Below, in pieces: positions 1 through 6,891 of a stretch of 15,206 nt of DNA. Position 1 is the first letter of the stretch; each line of letters begins with the position of its first letter. A program made the translations under genes and the position numbers. Source of the stretch: Clostridiales bacterium UBA1316. Its GTDB lineage: Bacteria > Bacillota > Clostridia > Oscillospirales > Oscillospiraceae. Under the pieces are notes generated by a model that did no database searches, was not told where the DNA came from, and worked only from the letters and a program-made list of their open reading frames with translations. The DNA lies in the NCBI GenBank assembly GCA_002307055.1, contig DBTM01000002.1, positions 1 through 15,206 of the forward strand, written 5' to 3'.

Positions 1-382
1 AATCCATACTGCCGACAATGTTGGCGCCGGCAACAAGCGCATACTCCTGAGTACTTCGCTGGAGAAATTCCAGATTGCCGTAAAAATTCTGGATATCGCC
101 CTTGACCGCCCTGCCACTGTCGGGAAAGGACGGCGGCAGCAGGACAAGTCCGTCCTTTTTCTGGGCGAACTGCCAGTCCGCGCCGGAACGAAGATGATCC
201 ACCAGCGAACGGTGCTGGTGCGCCGTCAGAATCCCCACATTCTCAATACCGGAATTCACCATGCCGGAAAGAACAAAATCGATAAGCCGGTACCTGCCGC
301 CGAAAGGCACGGCCGCGAGCGGCCGGTGCTGGGTAATTTCGTTCAGTTCGTGGCTGTCGCCGGCAAGATTGATAATCCCCAT
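1..382 (-). CDS. glgD: GlgD, ADP-glucose pyrophosphorylase regulatory subunit (partial, N-terminal 127 residues)
   Basis: Third gene of the glycogen operon; it runs off the left edge, so only the N-terminal part of the nucleotidyltransferase-fold domain is visible. The protein starts MGIINLAGDSHELNEIT and continues through HRPLAAVPFGGRYRLIDFVL and MVNSGIENVGI, a close parallel of GlgC. The glycine-rich GGxGxRL nucleotide-binding loop of GlgC (residues 13-19 there) is absent. This is the usual difference between the GlgD subunit and catalytic GlgC in Bacillota, where GlgD raises the activity of the GlgC/GlgD complex. The start ATG (382-380) overlaps the glgC stop TAA (384-382) by one base (TAATG), which implies translational coupling. 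A GGAGGG lies about 20 nt upstream, too far for a classical ribosome binding site, so re-initiation after glgC is likely. The identity is secure; the C-terminal beta-helix cannot be checked here. Confidence 0.9.
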   Translation of the reverse strand, partial: MGIINLAGDSHELNEITQHRPLAAVPFGGRYRLIDFVLSGMVNSGIENVGILTAHQHRSLVDHLRSGADWQFAQKKDGLVLLPPSFPDSGRAVKGDIQNFYGNLEFLQRSTQEYALVAGANIVGSMD

Positions 383-1605
383 TACATTATTAATCGCAGA
401 TCCCTCCAGCCGTTGGCGTCGGTGACGTCGATGCCGCCTGCATCATCGCCGCAGCCGGTGTAGATTGTACGGCGCGGGAGGGATATCCCCGAGCCGACCA
501 CGGTAATTCTTTCGGAATCATCGTACCCGATTTCGCAGTCTTCGCCGATGTTGGCTTCAGCCCCGATAATGGCCGAATAGATCCTGCAGTTGGCCCCTAT
601 CACGGCACCAGGCATGATCACCGAATCAGCGATAACTGCACCTTCGGCAACCTGAACCCCCGGAAAAAGCACCGAATGGTCTACCGCGCCGTTTACCAGA
701 CAGCCTTCACCAACCAGCGCCCGGCTGGGCCGGGAGATCGCGGTCACATAATGCGGCGGTTGAACCGGATCAAGCGAATAGATCGGCCAGCAGGGGTCAT
801 TGAGGTCCAGTGGGGGATCATCGTCTAAGAGATCCATATTTGCCAGCCAGAGGCTTTCCAACGTCCCAACATCCCGCCAATAACCCTGAAAAGGATAGGC
901 GTAAAGTTTTCGCCGCTCCTTCAGCATCCGGGGTATGATGTCCCGGCCAAAGTCATGGTTTGAGGTGGTGTCCTGATCGTCGGCCAGCAGCTGCTGCCTG
1001 AGGATCGGCCAGGTAAATACATAGATTCCCATTGACGCCAGGTTATTTTTCGGCTGGCGCGGTTTTTCCTCAAACTCGGTTATCCGTCCGACGGCGTCGG
1101 TATTCATGATGCCGAAGCGGCTGGCTTCTTCCCAGGAAACCGGGGTTACGGCGATAGTAATATCTGCCTTTTGTTCTTTGTGAAAAGACAGCAGCGCTGA
1201 ATAGTCCATTTTATAGACATGGTCGCCGGACAGTACAACCACATACTTGGGTCGATACTGATCAATAAAGTCGATGTTCTGGAATACGGCGTTGGCGGTC
1301 CCTTTGTACCATTCGCCGCCATCCTGTTTCATAAACGGCGGCAAAACAAAAACCCCGCCGCCCTGGCTTCCTACGCCCCACAGCCTGTTGCCGCTGATAT
1401 GGCTGTTAAGGACAAAAGGCTCGTACTGGGTGAGGACCCCTACTGTATCAAGCCTGGAATTGCAGCAATTACTCAGTGTAAAATCAATAAGCCTGTATCT
1501 GCCGCCGAAGGGCACAGCCGGTTTAGCCAGATTCTTGGTAAGGATACTTAGCCTGCTGCCCTGCCCACCTGCCAGAATCATGGCAATACTCTCTTTTTTT
1601 GGCAT
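382..1605 (-). CDS. glgC: GlgC, glucose-1-phosphate adenylyltransferase, catalytic subunit
   Basis: Makes ADP-glucose from glucose-1-phosphate and ATP, the committed step of bacterial glycogen synthesis in the cytoplasm. The 407-residue protein has the sugar-nucleotide pyrophosphorylase loop LAGGQGSRL (residues 11-19), the following KPAVPFGGRYRLIDF segment (28-42), the metal/phosphate motif SGDHVYKMDY (126-135), FEEKP (178-182) and GYWRDVGT (241-248). A C-terminal left-handed beta-helix follows from about residue 290, with hexapeptide-like repeats. Length is about normal for the family. The start is supported by AGGTGAGG about 10 nt upstream of the ATG; this ribosome binding site overlaps the glgB stop codon (TAGGTGAGG). 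The gap to glgB is 16 nt and the overlap with glgD is 1 nt, so the three genes are one transcription unit. The Ser after QG (GQGSRL rather than the common GQGTRL) is a mild substitution. Confidence 0.96.
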   Translation of the reverse strand: MPKKESIAMILAGGQGSRLSILTKNLAKPAVPFGGRYRLIDFTLSNCCNSRLDTVGVLTQYEPFVLNSHISGNRLWGVGSQGGGVFVLPPFMKQDGGEWYKGTANAVFQNIDFIDQYRPKYVVVLSGDHVYKMDYSALLSFHKEQKADITIAVTPVSWEEASRFGIMNTDAVGRITEFEEKPRQPKNNLASMGIYVFTWPILRQQLLADDQDTTSNHDFGRDIIPRMLKERRKLYAYPFQGYWRDVGTLESLWLANMDLLDDDPPLDLNDPCWPIYSLDPVQPPHYVTAISRPSRALVGEGCLVNGAVDHSVLFPGVQVAEGAVIADSVIMPGAVIGANCRIYSAIIGAEANIGEDCEIGYDDSERITVVGSGISLPRRTIYTGCGDDAGGIDVTDANGWRDLRLIM

Positions 1606-1621
1606 ACTGTTGATACCTCAC

Positions 1622-3565
1622 CTAGGCTTCATACTTTGCTGCATCTTTTTGCGGATACTGCCATTTCAGATAAATCACAGCCAATGGCGGAAGTTTCAGG
1701 CTGAGGGTGTACGGCTGATTGTGCCAGCCCGGTGACCCGGCTTGCAGCTTTCCGGCGTTTGTCTGGCCTGATCCCCCGTAACTTTCCTGGTCACTGTTGA
1801 AGATTTCCTGATACACTCCGGCCCGGGGTACACCGATCTTGTAGTCATAACGCACTTCCGGGGTAAAATTGCAGACAACCACAACGAAGTCTTCGGTATT
1901 GTCAGCCTTGCGGATGAAGGAAATCACACTCTGGCTGTAGTCGTGCGGGTCTATCCATTCAAAACCGCGCCAGTCGTAGTCGATCTGCCACAGGCTTGTC
2001 TGGCTGCGATACAGCTGGTTGAGTTCACGGACATAGCGGTGGAGTTTGTCGTGCATCTCGTATTCCAGCAGATGCCAGTCCAGACTCTCTTCGTAGTTCC
2101 ATTCAATGAAATGGCCGAACTCCCCGCCCATAAACAGGGTCTTTTTGCCGGGATGGGCCATCATGTAGCCGAACAGGGCCCGAAGATTGGCGAACTTCTG
2201 CCAGTAGTCGCCAGGCATTTTATCCAGCAGCGACCGTTTCCCGTGAACCACTTCATCATGTGATAACGGCAGGATGAAGTTCTCGGAAAAAGCATACATG
2301 AAGGAAAAAGTGATCAGATTGTGCCACCATTTGCGGTGGATCGAGTCCAGGCTCATATAGCGCAGCATATCGTTCATCCAGCCCATATTCCACTTGAAGT
2401 TGAATCCCAGACCGCCGACATTGGTCGGCCAGGTGACCATCGGCCACTCTGTGGATTCCTCGGCGATCATCATTGTCGCCGGATGGTAACGAAAAACGGT
2501 GTAGTTAAGTTTTTTGATAAATTCGATGGCTTCAATATTGCCGTTGCCGCCGTAGCGGTTGGGGATCCATTGGCCATCCTCCTTAGCGTAGTTCAAATAG
2601 AGGATATTGGCCACAGCGTCGACCCTAAGACCGTCGATATGGTACATATCCAGCCAGAACATGGCGTTGGAAATAAGAAAACTGTGGATCTCCGAACGGC
2701 CGAAATCAAAGTTGGCGGTGCCCCATTGCCAGTTCTCGCCCCGCTCCGGCCAGCCGCTCTCAAACAGGGGCTCGCCATTAAACCGGTACAGACCGTGGCT
2801 GTCTTTGCAAAAATGGCCGGGAACCCAGTCCAAGATGACGCCGATTCCTTTTTGATGGCACTTATCGACAAAATACATGAAGTCGCGCGGAGTTCCATAG
2901 CGGCTGGTGGCGGCAAAATAGCCGGTAGCCTGATAACCCCACGAGCCGCCAAAGGGATGCTCCACCACCGGCATCAATTCAATATGGCTGTAGCCCATAT
3001 CGACCACGTAGTCTACCAGTTCGTCCGCCAATTCCCGGTAGGTCAGCGACTGCCCGTGGACTTTATGGCGCCAGGAGCCCAGATGAACTTCATAGATATT
3101 CACGGCGCTAACATAGGGGTTATACGCCGCGCGTCCGGCCATCCATGCCCCATCGCCCCAGGCGTAGCCATCCAGGTCGCAAAGGCGGCTGGCGGTATCG
3201 GGTCTCAGTTCGCTTGCAAAGCCAAACGGGTCGGCCTTCATACGCCAAAGATCGTCCTGCCCTAAGACAGCGTATTTATAAACAGGCGCGCCGTCCGCAG
3301 GCGCATCCTTCCACAGTTCATCCTCAGTCAGCCGCAGTTCCCAGGTGCCATCGTACTGCTTTTGCATAGGGTTGCGGCTGCGCTCCCAACCGTTAAAGCC
3401 ACCAACCAGCGCCACTTGCTTGGCATTGGGCGCCCAAAGGCAGAAATGCCACTTTTTTGTATCGTTTTCCAGGCACGGATGCGCGCCCAGCATTTCGTAA
3501 GCATGGCGGTTTGCGCCTTGATGGAACGACGCGCGATCCTCTGCCGTAGGCGGGTGGTACTTCAT
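1622..3565 (-). CDS. glgB: GlgB, 1,4-alpha-glucan branching enzyme
   Basis: Introduces alpha-1,6 branches into the growing glucan; first gene of the glgBCD operon. 647 residues with a CBM48-type N-terminal beta-sandwich (about 25-130; WAPNAKQVALVGGFNGW at 44-60), a GH13 (beta/alpha)8 barrel (about 150-520) and a C-terminal beta domain. GH13 motifs are intact: NIYEVHLGSWR (156-166), DWVPGHF (246-252), DGLRVDAV (311-318, nucleophile D316), MIAEEST (366-372, acid/base E369) and LPLSHDEVVHGK (432-443, D437). The frame is open 22 codons further upstream, but the start at 3565 is chosen because AGGAGGT ends 8 nt before this ATG and the protein then begins MKYHPPTAED. The extra N-terminal 30 residues resemble the short Bacillota form without an additional CBM48 module. 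The stop is TAG, embedded in the ribosome binding site of glgC. Confidence 0.96.
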   Translation of the reverse strand: MKYHPPTAEDRASFHQGANRHAYEMLGAHPCLENDTKKWHFCLWAPNAKQVALVGGFNGWERSRNPMQKQYDGTWELRLTEDELWKDAPADGAPVYKYAVLGQDDLWRMKADPFGFASELRPDTASRLCDLDGYAWGDGAWMAGRAAYNPYVSAVNIYEVHLGSWRHKVHGQSLTYRELADELVDYVVDMGYSHIELMPVVEHPFGGSWGYQATGYFAATSRYGTPRDFMYFVDKCHQKGIGVILDWVPGHFCKDSHGLYRFNGEPLFESGWPERGENWQWGTANFDFGRSEIHSFLISNAMFWLDMYHIDGLRVDAVANILYLNYAKEDGQWIPNRYGGNGNIEAIEFIKKLNYTVFRYHPATMMIAEESTEWPMVTWPTNVGGLGFNFKWNMGWMNDMLRYMSLDSIHRKWWHNLITFSFMYAFSENFILPLSHDEVVHGKRSLLDKMPGDYWQKFANLRALFGYMMAHPGKKTLFMGGEFGHFIEWNYEESLDWHLLEYEMHDKLHRYVRELNQLYRSQTSLWQIDYDWRGFEWIDPHDYSQSVISFIRKADNTEDFVVVVCNFTPEVRYDYKIGVPRAGVYQEIFNSDQESYGGSGQTNAGKLQAGSPGWHNQPYTLSLKLPPLAVIYLKWQYPQKDAAKYEA

Positions 3566-3571
3566 CGGGCG

Positions 3572-3578
3572 ACCTCCT
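3572..3578 (-). promoter_or_regulatory. glgB ribosome binding site (decides the start)
   Basis: AGGAGGT on the minus strand, 6 nt before the ATG at 3565. It makes the upstream in-frame ATG at 3631 unlikely as the true start of glgB. Confidence 0.85.
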
Positions 3579-3616
3579 AACGCAAACGGTGGAATATCGT
3601 AGCTTACGCGCTCGGG

Positions 3617-3638
3617 CGTCCGGTTGCACAACCGGACG
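3617..3638 (-). other. Hairpin in the glgB 5' leader
   Basis: A perfect 9-bp stem, CGTCCGGTT / AACCGGACG, with a 4-nt loop, about 50 nt upstream of the glgB start and downstream of the predicted promoter. No T-tract follows on the minus strand, so it does not look like a finished intrinsic terminator. It could be a leader structure that affects mRNA stability, or part of an unrecognised regulatory RNA. Neighbouring leader sequence (3675-3705) is GC-rich and could form competing pairings. Confidence 0.55.
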
Positions 3639-3750
3639 GCCGTCTGCGTTCTTCGGAAAACCGTTTGGATACGTCCATGCCGGCCCGCCGCAGCCGTGCG
3701 GACATGAACGATTTATTTCTTCCGATACACTAGAACTTTCTTCTGTTTCT

Positions 3751-3780
3751 ATTGTAGCCGCAAAGGCCTGCGTTCGTCAA
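3751..3780 (-). promoter_or_regulatory. Predicted sigma-A-type promoter of glgBCD
   Basis: On the minus strand: -35 TTGACG (3780-3775), an 18-nt spacer and -10 TACAAT (3756-3751), each 5 of 6 to consensus. Transcription would begin near 3744, giving a leader of roughly 180 nt before glgB. A second possible -35 (perfect TTGACA, 3854-3849) lies further upstream, but its -10 partner AAAAAT is poor. The remaining stretch 3781-3959 holds no credible gene; short open frames across it have no ribosome binding site and no recognisable protein. Confidence 0.6.
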
Positions 3781-3959
3781 GATACACAGGCGGTTTTTTT
3801 ACCTCCGCTCGGTAAATTTACGGGGATTTTTCACGCCGGTTCTGCGCGTGTCAAAAAAGTGGCGACACACTATTTTGAGTCTCGGGTGCTGCTTGCGGCG
3901 CAGCCGTGAGATGCGGATACAGCCAGAGGGCCAACGCTTCCTGTGAAATTGTTTAAAGC

Positions 3960-3998
3960 ATAAGCATGCCCCGCCGAATACCGGCGGGGCATGCTTAT
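3960..3998 (-). terminator. Strong hairpin after uxuA, probable terminator
   Basis: Perfect 17-bp inverted repeat, ATAAGCATGCCCCGCCG and its complement, with a 5-nt loop, starting 15 nt after the uxuA stop. On the minus strand the stem is followed by GCTTTAAAC, so the T-tract is short. Position and stem strength argue for a terminator or 3'-end-stabilising hairpin of the uxuB-uxuA transcript; it also insulates glgBCD downstream. Confidence 0.7.
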
Positions 3999-4013
3999 AC
4001 CCAATAGGCAACG

Positions 4014-5090
4014 TTACTTGCCTGATTTCTCAATCGCTTCCCAAAGGCCGTTGAGGTACGCGATGCCCAATGCCCGGTCGTACAACCCATAACCCGGGCG
4101 ACCCTTTTCCCCCCAGATCATACGCCCGTGGTCGGGGCGCACATAGGTATCGGGGCAGGTATCGTGGATCGCTTTCATAACCGCGTACATATCCAGGTCG
4201 CCGTCGGAAGAAAGGTGGCTGGCCTCGCGGAAGTGGCGGACGCCAAGGCGCTTTATGTTACGCGCGTGCACACAGCCGATGCGTCCCATTTCCCCGAAAT
4301 GCCTCAGAATCGCTGGCACATCGTTGTCCGGGTTGCTGCCCAGCGAACCGGTGCACAGGCACACGGCGTTGCAGGGGGAATTGCGCAGATGAACGATTTG
4401 GTCGAAATCCGCCTGGCTGTGGGCGATTCTCGGCAGGCCGAAAATGGGCCACGCGGGATCGTCAGGATGAACGGCCATGGTTATGCCGGTTTCCTCGCAA
4501 ACGGGGATGATGCCATCCAGGAAATAACGGTAGTTCTCGCGCAGGTCATCGGCGGTAACGCCTTCGTAACGCTTTAACGTCGTTTCCAGCTCAGCCAGGC
4601 GTGCGGGTTCCCAACCCGGGATGGTAAACCCGTTGCTGCCGCCAGCCGTACGTTTCACAATTTCCAGCGGCGTCATGCCCGCAAGATCTTTCTCGTCATA
4701 GTAGAGGCTGTTGCTACCGTCCTGCGGGTTCACCCGCGCCAGGTCCGTCCTAAGCCAGTCGAACACCGGCATAAAGTTATAGCAGATGACGCGGATGCCC
4801 TGCTTGCCGAGATTCCCGATGGTTTTGATGTAATTATCGATGTATCGGTCGCGCGAGGGCAAGCCGAGCTTGATATCCTCATGGACATTGACGCTTTCAA
4901 TGACCTCAAGCTCGAGGCCGTGCGCCTCAATGTTGTTTTTATACGCGCGGATGGCGTCATACGGCCAGAGCTCCCCTGCCGGAATATCCGAAAGCGTGCC
5001 GACGACACCGGTCACACCCGGAATCTGCCGTATCTGGTTTAATGTGATGGTATCGTTATGCGCGTCGAACCACCGAAATGTCATTTTCAT
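4014..5090 (-). CDS. uxuA: UxuA, D-mannonate dehydratase
   Basis: Dehydrates D-mannonate to 2-keto-3-deoxygluconate, the last step of the glucuronate branch before KDG. The 358-residue length fits the family (about 350-400). Recognisable segments are MKMTFRWF (1-8), RQIPGVTGVVGTL (21-33), SVNVHEDIKLG (66-76), YNFMPVFDW (104-112), MAVHPDDP (205-212), CLCTGSLGSN (244-253), CVHARNIK (273-280) and YVRPDHGRMIWGE (316-328). The His, Cys and Asp residues in the last four form the expected divalent-metal site of this TIM-barrel (xylose-isomerase-like) enzyme. The start at 5090 is chosen because it begins 1 nt after the uxuB stop (TAA C ATG), has AGGGGA about 10 nt upstream, and gives the conserved family N terminus. 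An open upstream extension inside uxuB is ignored. ATG at 5084 is an alternative. Confidence 0.95.
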   Translation of the reverse strand: MKMTFRWFDAHNDTITLNQIRQIPGVTGVVGTLSDIPAGELWPYDAIRAYKNNIEAHGLELEVIESVNVHEDIKLGLPSRDRYIDNYIKTIGNLGKQGIRVICYNFMPVFDWLRTDLARVNPQDGSNSLYYDEKDLAGMTPLEIVKRTAGGSNGFTIPGWEPARLAELETTLKRYEGVTADDLRENYRYFLDGIIPVCEETGITMAVHPDDPAWPIFGLPRIAHSQADFDQIVHLRNSPCNAVCLCTGSLGSNPDNDVPAILRHFGEMGRIGCVHARNIKRLGVRHFREASHLSSDGDLDMYAVMKAIHDTCPDTYVRPDHGRMIWGEKGRPGYGLYDRALGIAYLNGLWEAIEKSGK

Positions 5091-5091
5091 G

Positions 5092-6705
5092 TTAATTATC
5101 CCCTGTAAGCGGCAGATATTTTTGGAGGGTTTGGTAAACGGCGCCTTCGCAGGCGGTGAGTTCGGAGAAATAGTTTTCGATGCGGGTACCAAGACCGGCA
5201 TCATAGAGGCTGATACCGAATATGGATGTGTCTGAGAGGATGGGGCGGAGCTTTTCCGGCTGGGGGGCACCGAGCGTGATACCGGCGACTTGGGCGGTGA
5301 GGTGCTCGAGGAGCGGGTCCGGGCTCAGGGGCATGGGGTCGCCGTTGTCGTCGATGCCCAGGAGATAACGGCACCAGGCGGCGATAACAAGCGGGATGAA
5401 TTTGAGCTGATTGATGTCCCGGTTTTGCCGGATATAGGCTTTGATCGTTTCGCCGAAACGGACGCCGACCTTTTGAGACGTGTCGGTGGCGATGCGCTGG
5501 GGCGTATCGGGTATATTCGGGTTGGGCAGCCTTTGGCCGATGACCTCGGCAATAAACGCTTCCGGCTTTAAAATGCCGGGGTCTGTGACAACCGGCATGC
5601 CCTCGTCATAGCCGATTTGACGCACGAGCCTGCCGAGGTACGGGTCCTTCATCTCGTCGGCAATCAGCGTATAGCCAAGCAGGCAGCCGAACACGGCGAG
5701 GGCTGTATGCAGCGGATTGAGGCAGGTGGTCACCTTCATGCGCTCAGCCTTTACCACCGTTTCCCTGTCGGTAAAATAGACCCCCGCGGCCTCAAGCGGC
5801 GGGCGGCCGTTCGGGAAGCGGTCCTCGATGACGAGATACTGCGGCCTTTCCGCGTTGACAAAGGGGGCGATAAAGGTGTGCTTCGCCGTCTCCATAATTT
5901 CGTTCGCCTCAAAGCCTATTTTGATCAGCGCCTCCTGCACGCGCTTGGACGGACGCGGCGTGATTTTGTCAATCATGCTCAATGGGAAGGCGATATCGCG
6001 CGCATCACTGAGATACGCTAAAAATTTCTCTTCGACCAGTTTGCGTTCTACCCACTCGCGGGCAATTGTCAGAATCGTGTCCCGGAGCTTATCGCCGTTG
6101 TGCGCGCAGTTATCCATGCTGACGAGCGACAGAGGAAATTTCCCGCTTTTAAAGCGGGTGTAAAGCAGCGCCGCCGCCTGCGACATGACATGCTGCGGAT
6201 GCAGCTGATAGGCGGTAATATCCTCCTGAACATCAGGACGATAAGTCCCGTCTGTGTTATAAAGGTTATAGCCCTTTTCCGTAATCGTGAAGCTGACCAT
6301 CTGCAGACCGGGGTTTCTGAAGATTTGATTCAGCCGCGTCCAGTCAAAGACGGAGCCGGAGGCAAGCCCTTCGCTGACGGCTGCCGCGACATTTTTTTCG
6401 AACGATCCATCGGCATTCATAAGGACCTGCAGCGCCAGGTTATCGTACGGCTTGTACACCCGGTTGATAATTTCATCATCATAGGGCGCGACGGCAATAA
6501 TACCGGTTTCTGCTTTGCCCGCTTCGAGCAGCAGCTGCTGCAGCATGGCAATATAGCCGCGAAATATGTTCCCGGCTCCGAAATGTACCCAGCGGGGGTT
6601 AAGAAATGTCTTGCCGCACATTTTGCTTATATCAAAACGCGGAAGCGCAATACCCGCTTCTGTCCATTCATTTTCATTTTTAAGACCGTCATACGTCAGC
6701 TTCAA
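5092..6705 (-). CDS. uxuB: UxuB, D-mannonate oxidoreductase (fructuronate reductase)
   Basis: Reduces D-fructuronate to D-mannonate with NADH and feeds UxuA, encoded immediately downstream. The 537-residue protein belongs to the long-chain polyol/mannitol dehydrogenase family. It has the dinucleotide-binding WVHFGAGNIFRG (39-50), SMDNCAHNGDKL (196-207) and KVTTCLNPLHTALAVFG (324-340), which carries the catalytic Lys/Asn/His set (K324, N330, H333). The spacing K-x5-N-x2-H differs by one from K-x4-N-x2-H in the UxaB paralogue of this window. The start is read as TTG at 6705: AAAGGGG lies 8 nt upstream and the product begins MKLTYDGLKN. An in-frame ATG at 6774 would add 23 residues, has no convincing ribosome binding site, and is disfavoured. 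Assignment as UxuB rather than UxaB rests on pairing with uxuA and on the larger size. Confidence 0.92.
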   Translation of the reverse strand: MKLTYDGLKNENEWTEAGIALPRFDISKMCGKTFLNPRWVHFGAGNIFRGYIAMLQQLLLEAGKAETGIIAVAPYDDEIINRVYKPYDNLALQVLMNADGSFEKNVAAAVSEGLASGSVFDWTRLNQIFRNPGLQMVSFTITEKGYNLYNTDGTYRPDVQEDITAYQLHPQHVMSQAAALLYTRFKSGKFPLSLVSMDNCAHNGDKLRDTILTIAREWVERKLVEEKFLAYLSDARDIAFPLSMIDKITPRPSKRVQEALIKIGFEANEIMETAKHTFIAPFVNAERPQYLVIEDRFPNGRPPLEAAGVYFTDRETVVKAERMKVTTCLNPLHTALAVFGCLLGYTLIADEMKDPYLGRLVRQIGYDEGMPVVTDPGILKPEAFIAEVIGQRLPNPNIPDTPQRIATDTSQKVGVRFGETIKAYIRQNRDINQLKFIPLVIAAWCRYLLGIDDNGDPMPLSPDPLLEHLTAQVAGITLGAPQPEKLRPILSDTSIFGISLYDAGLGTRIENYFSELTACEGAVYQTLQKYLPLTGDN

Positions 6706-6713
6706 AGGCTCAG

Positions 6714-6720
6714 CCCCTTT
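6714..6720 (-). promoter_or_regulatory. uxuB ribosome binding site (supports a TTG start)
   Basis: AAAGGGG on the minus strand, 8 nt before TTG at 6705; the main reason for choosing the TTG over the ATG at 6774. Confidence 0.6.
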
Positions 6721-6750
6721 CGGATATGCCGCTGCAGAGGGTTCATGAAA

Positions 6751-6779
6751 AATATAACATATCAGGTATGACATTGAAA
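6751..6779 (-). promoter_or_regulatory. Possible promoter of uxuB-uxuA
   Basis: Minus strand -10 TATATT (6756-6751, 5 of 6) with a weak -35 TTTCAA (6779-6774) at 17-nt spacing. Transcription would start about 40 nt upstream of uxuB. The poor -35 suggests activator dependence or a wrong call. Confidence 0.3.
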
Positions 6780-6819
6780 GTAGTTAAGCAACGAAATCAT
6801 TGTTTTAGCAAGAAACGGG

Positions 6820-6848
6820 TTGAAAACATTTGAATATTGTACTATGAT
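6820..6848 (+). promoter_or_regulatory. Predicted promoter of uxaC-uxaB-uxaA
   Basis: -35 TTGAAA (6820-6825), 17-nt spacer, -10 TATGAT (6843-6848), both 5 of 6 to consensus. Transcription would begin near 6855, about 37 nt before uxaC. It lies in the same divergent intergenic region as the uxuB promoter, so one regulator could control both units. An imperfect dyad AACGAAATCATTGTT (6790-6804) upstream is a weak operator candidate. Confidence 0.6.
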
Positions 6849-6891
6849 TTTCCCAAACAGACAGAGGCTTGCTCGGAAAGGTGCTGTAAAC

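Noticed and set aside
2321..3265. Long plus-strand open frame of 314 codons opposite glgB
   Set aside because: Antisense shadow of a well-conserved GH13 gene in GC-rich DNA; no recognisable domains.
3799..4011. Minus-strand 70-codon frame between uxuA and glgB
   Set aside because: Its start lies next to the terminator hairpin and it runs through it; no ribosome binding site and no recognisable protein.
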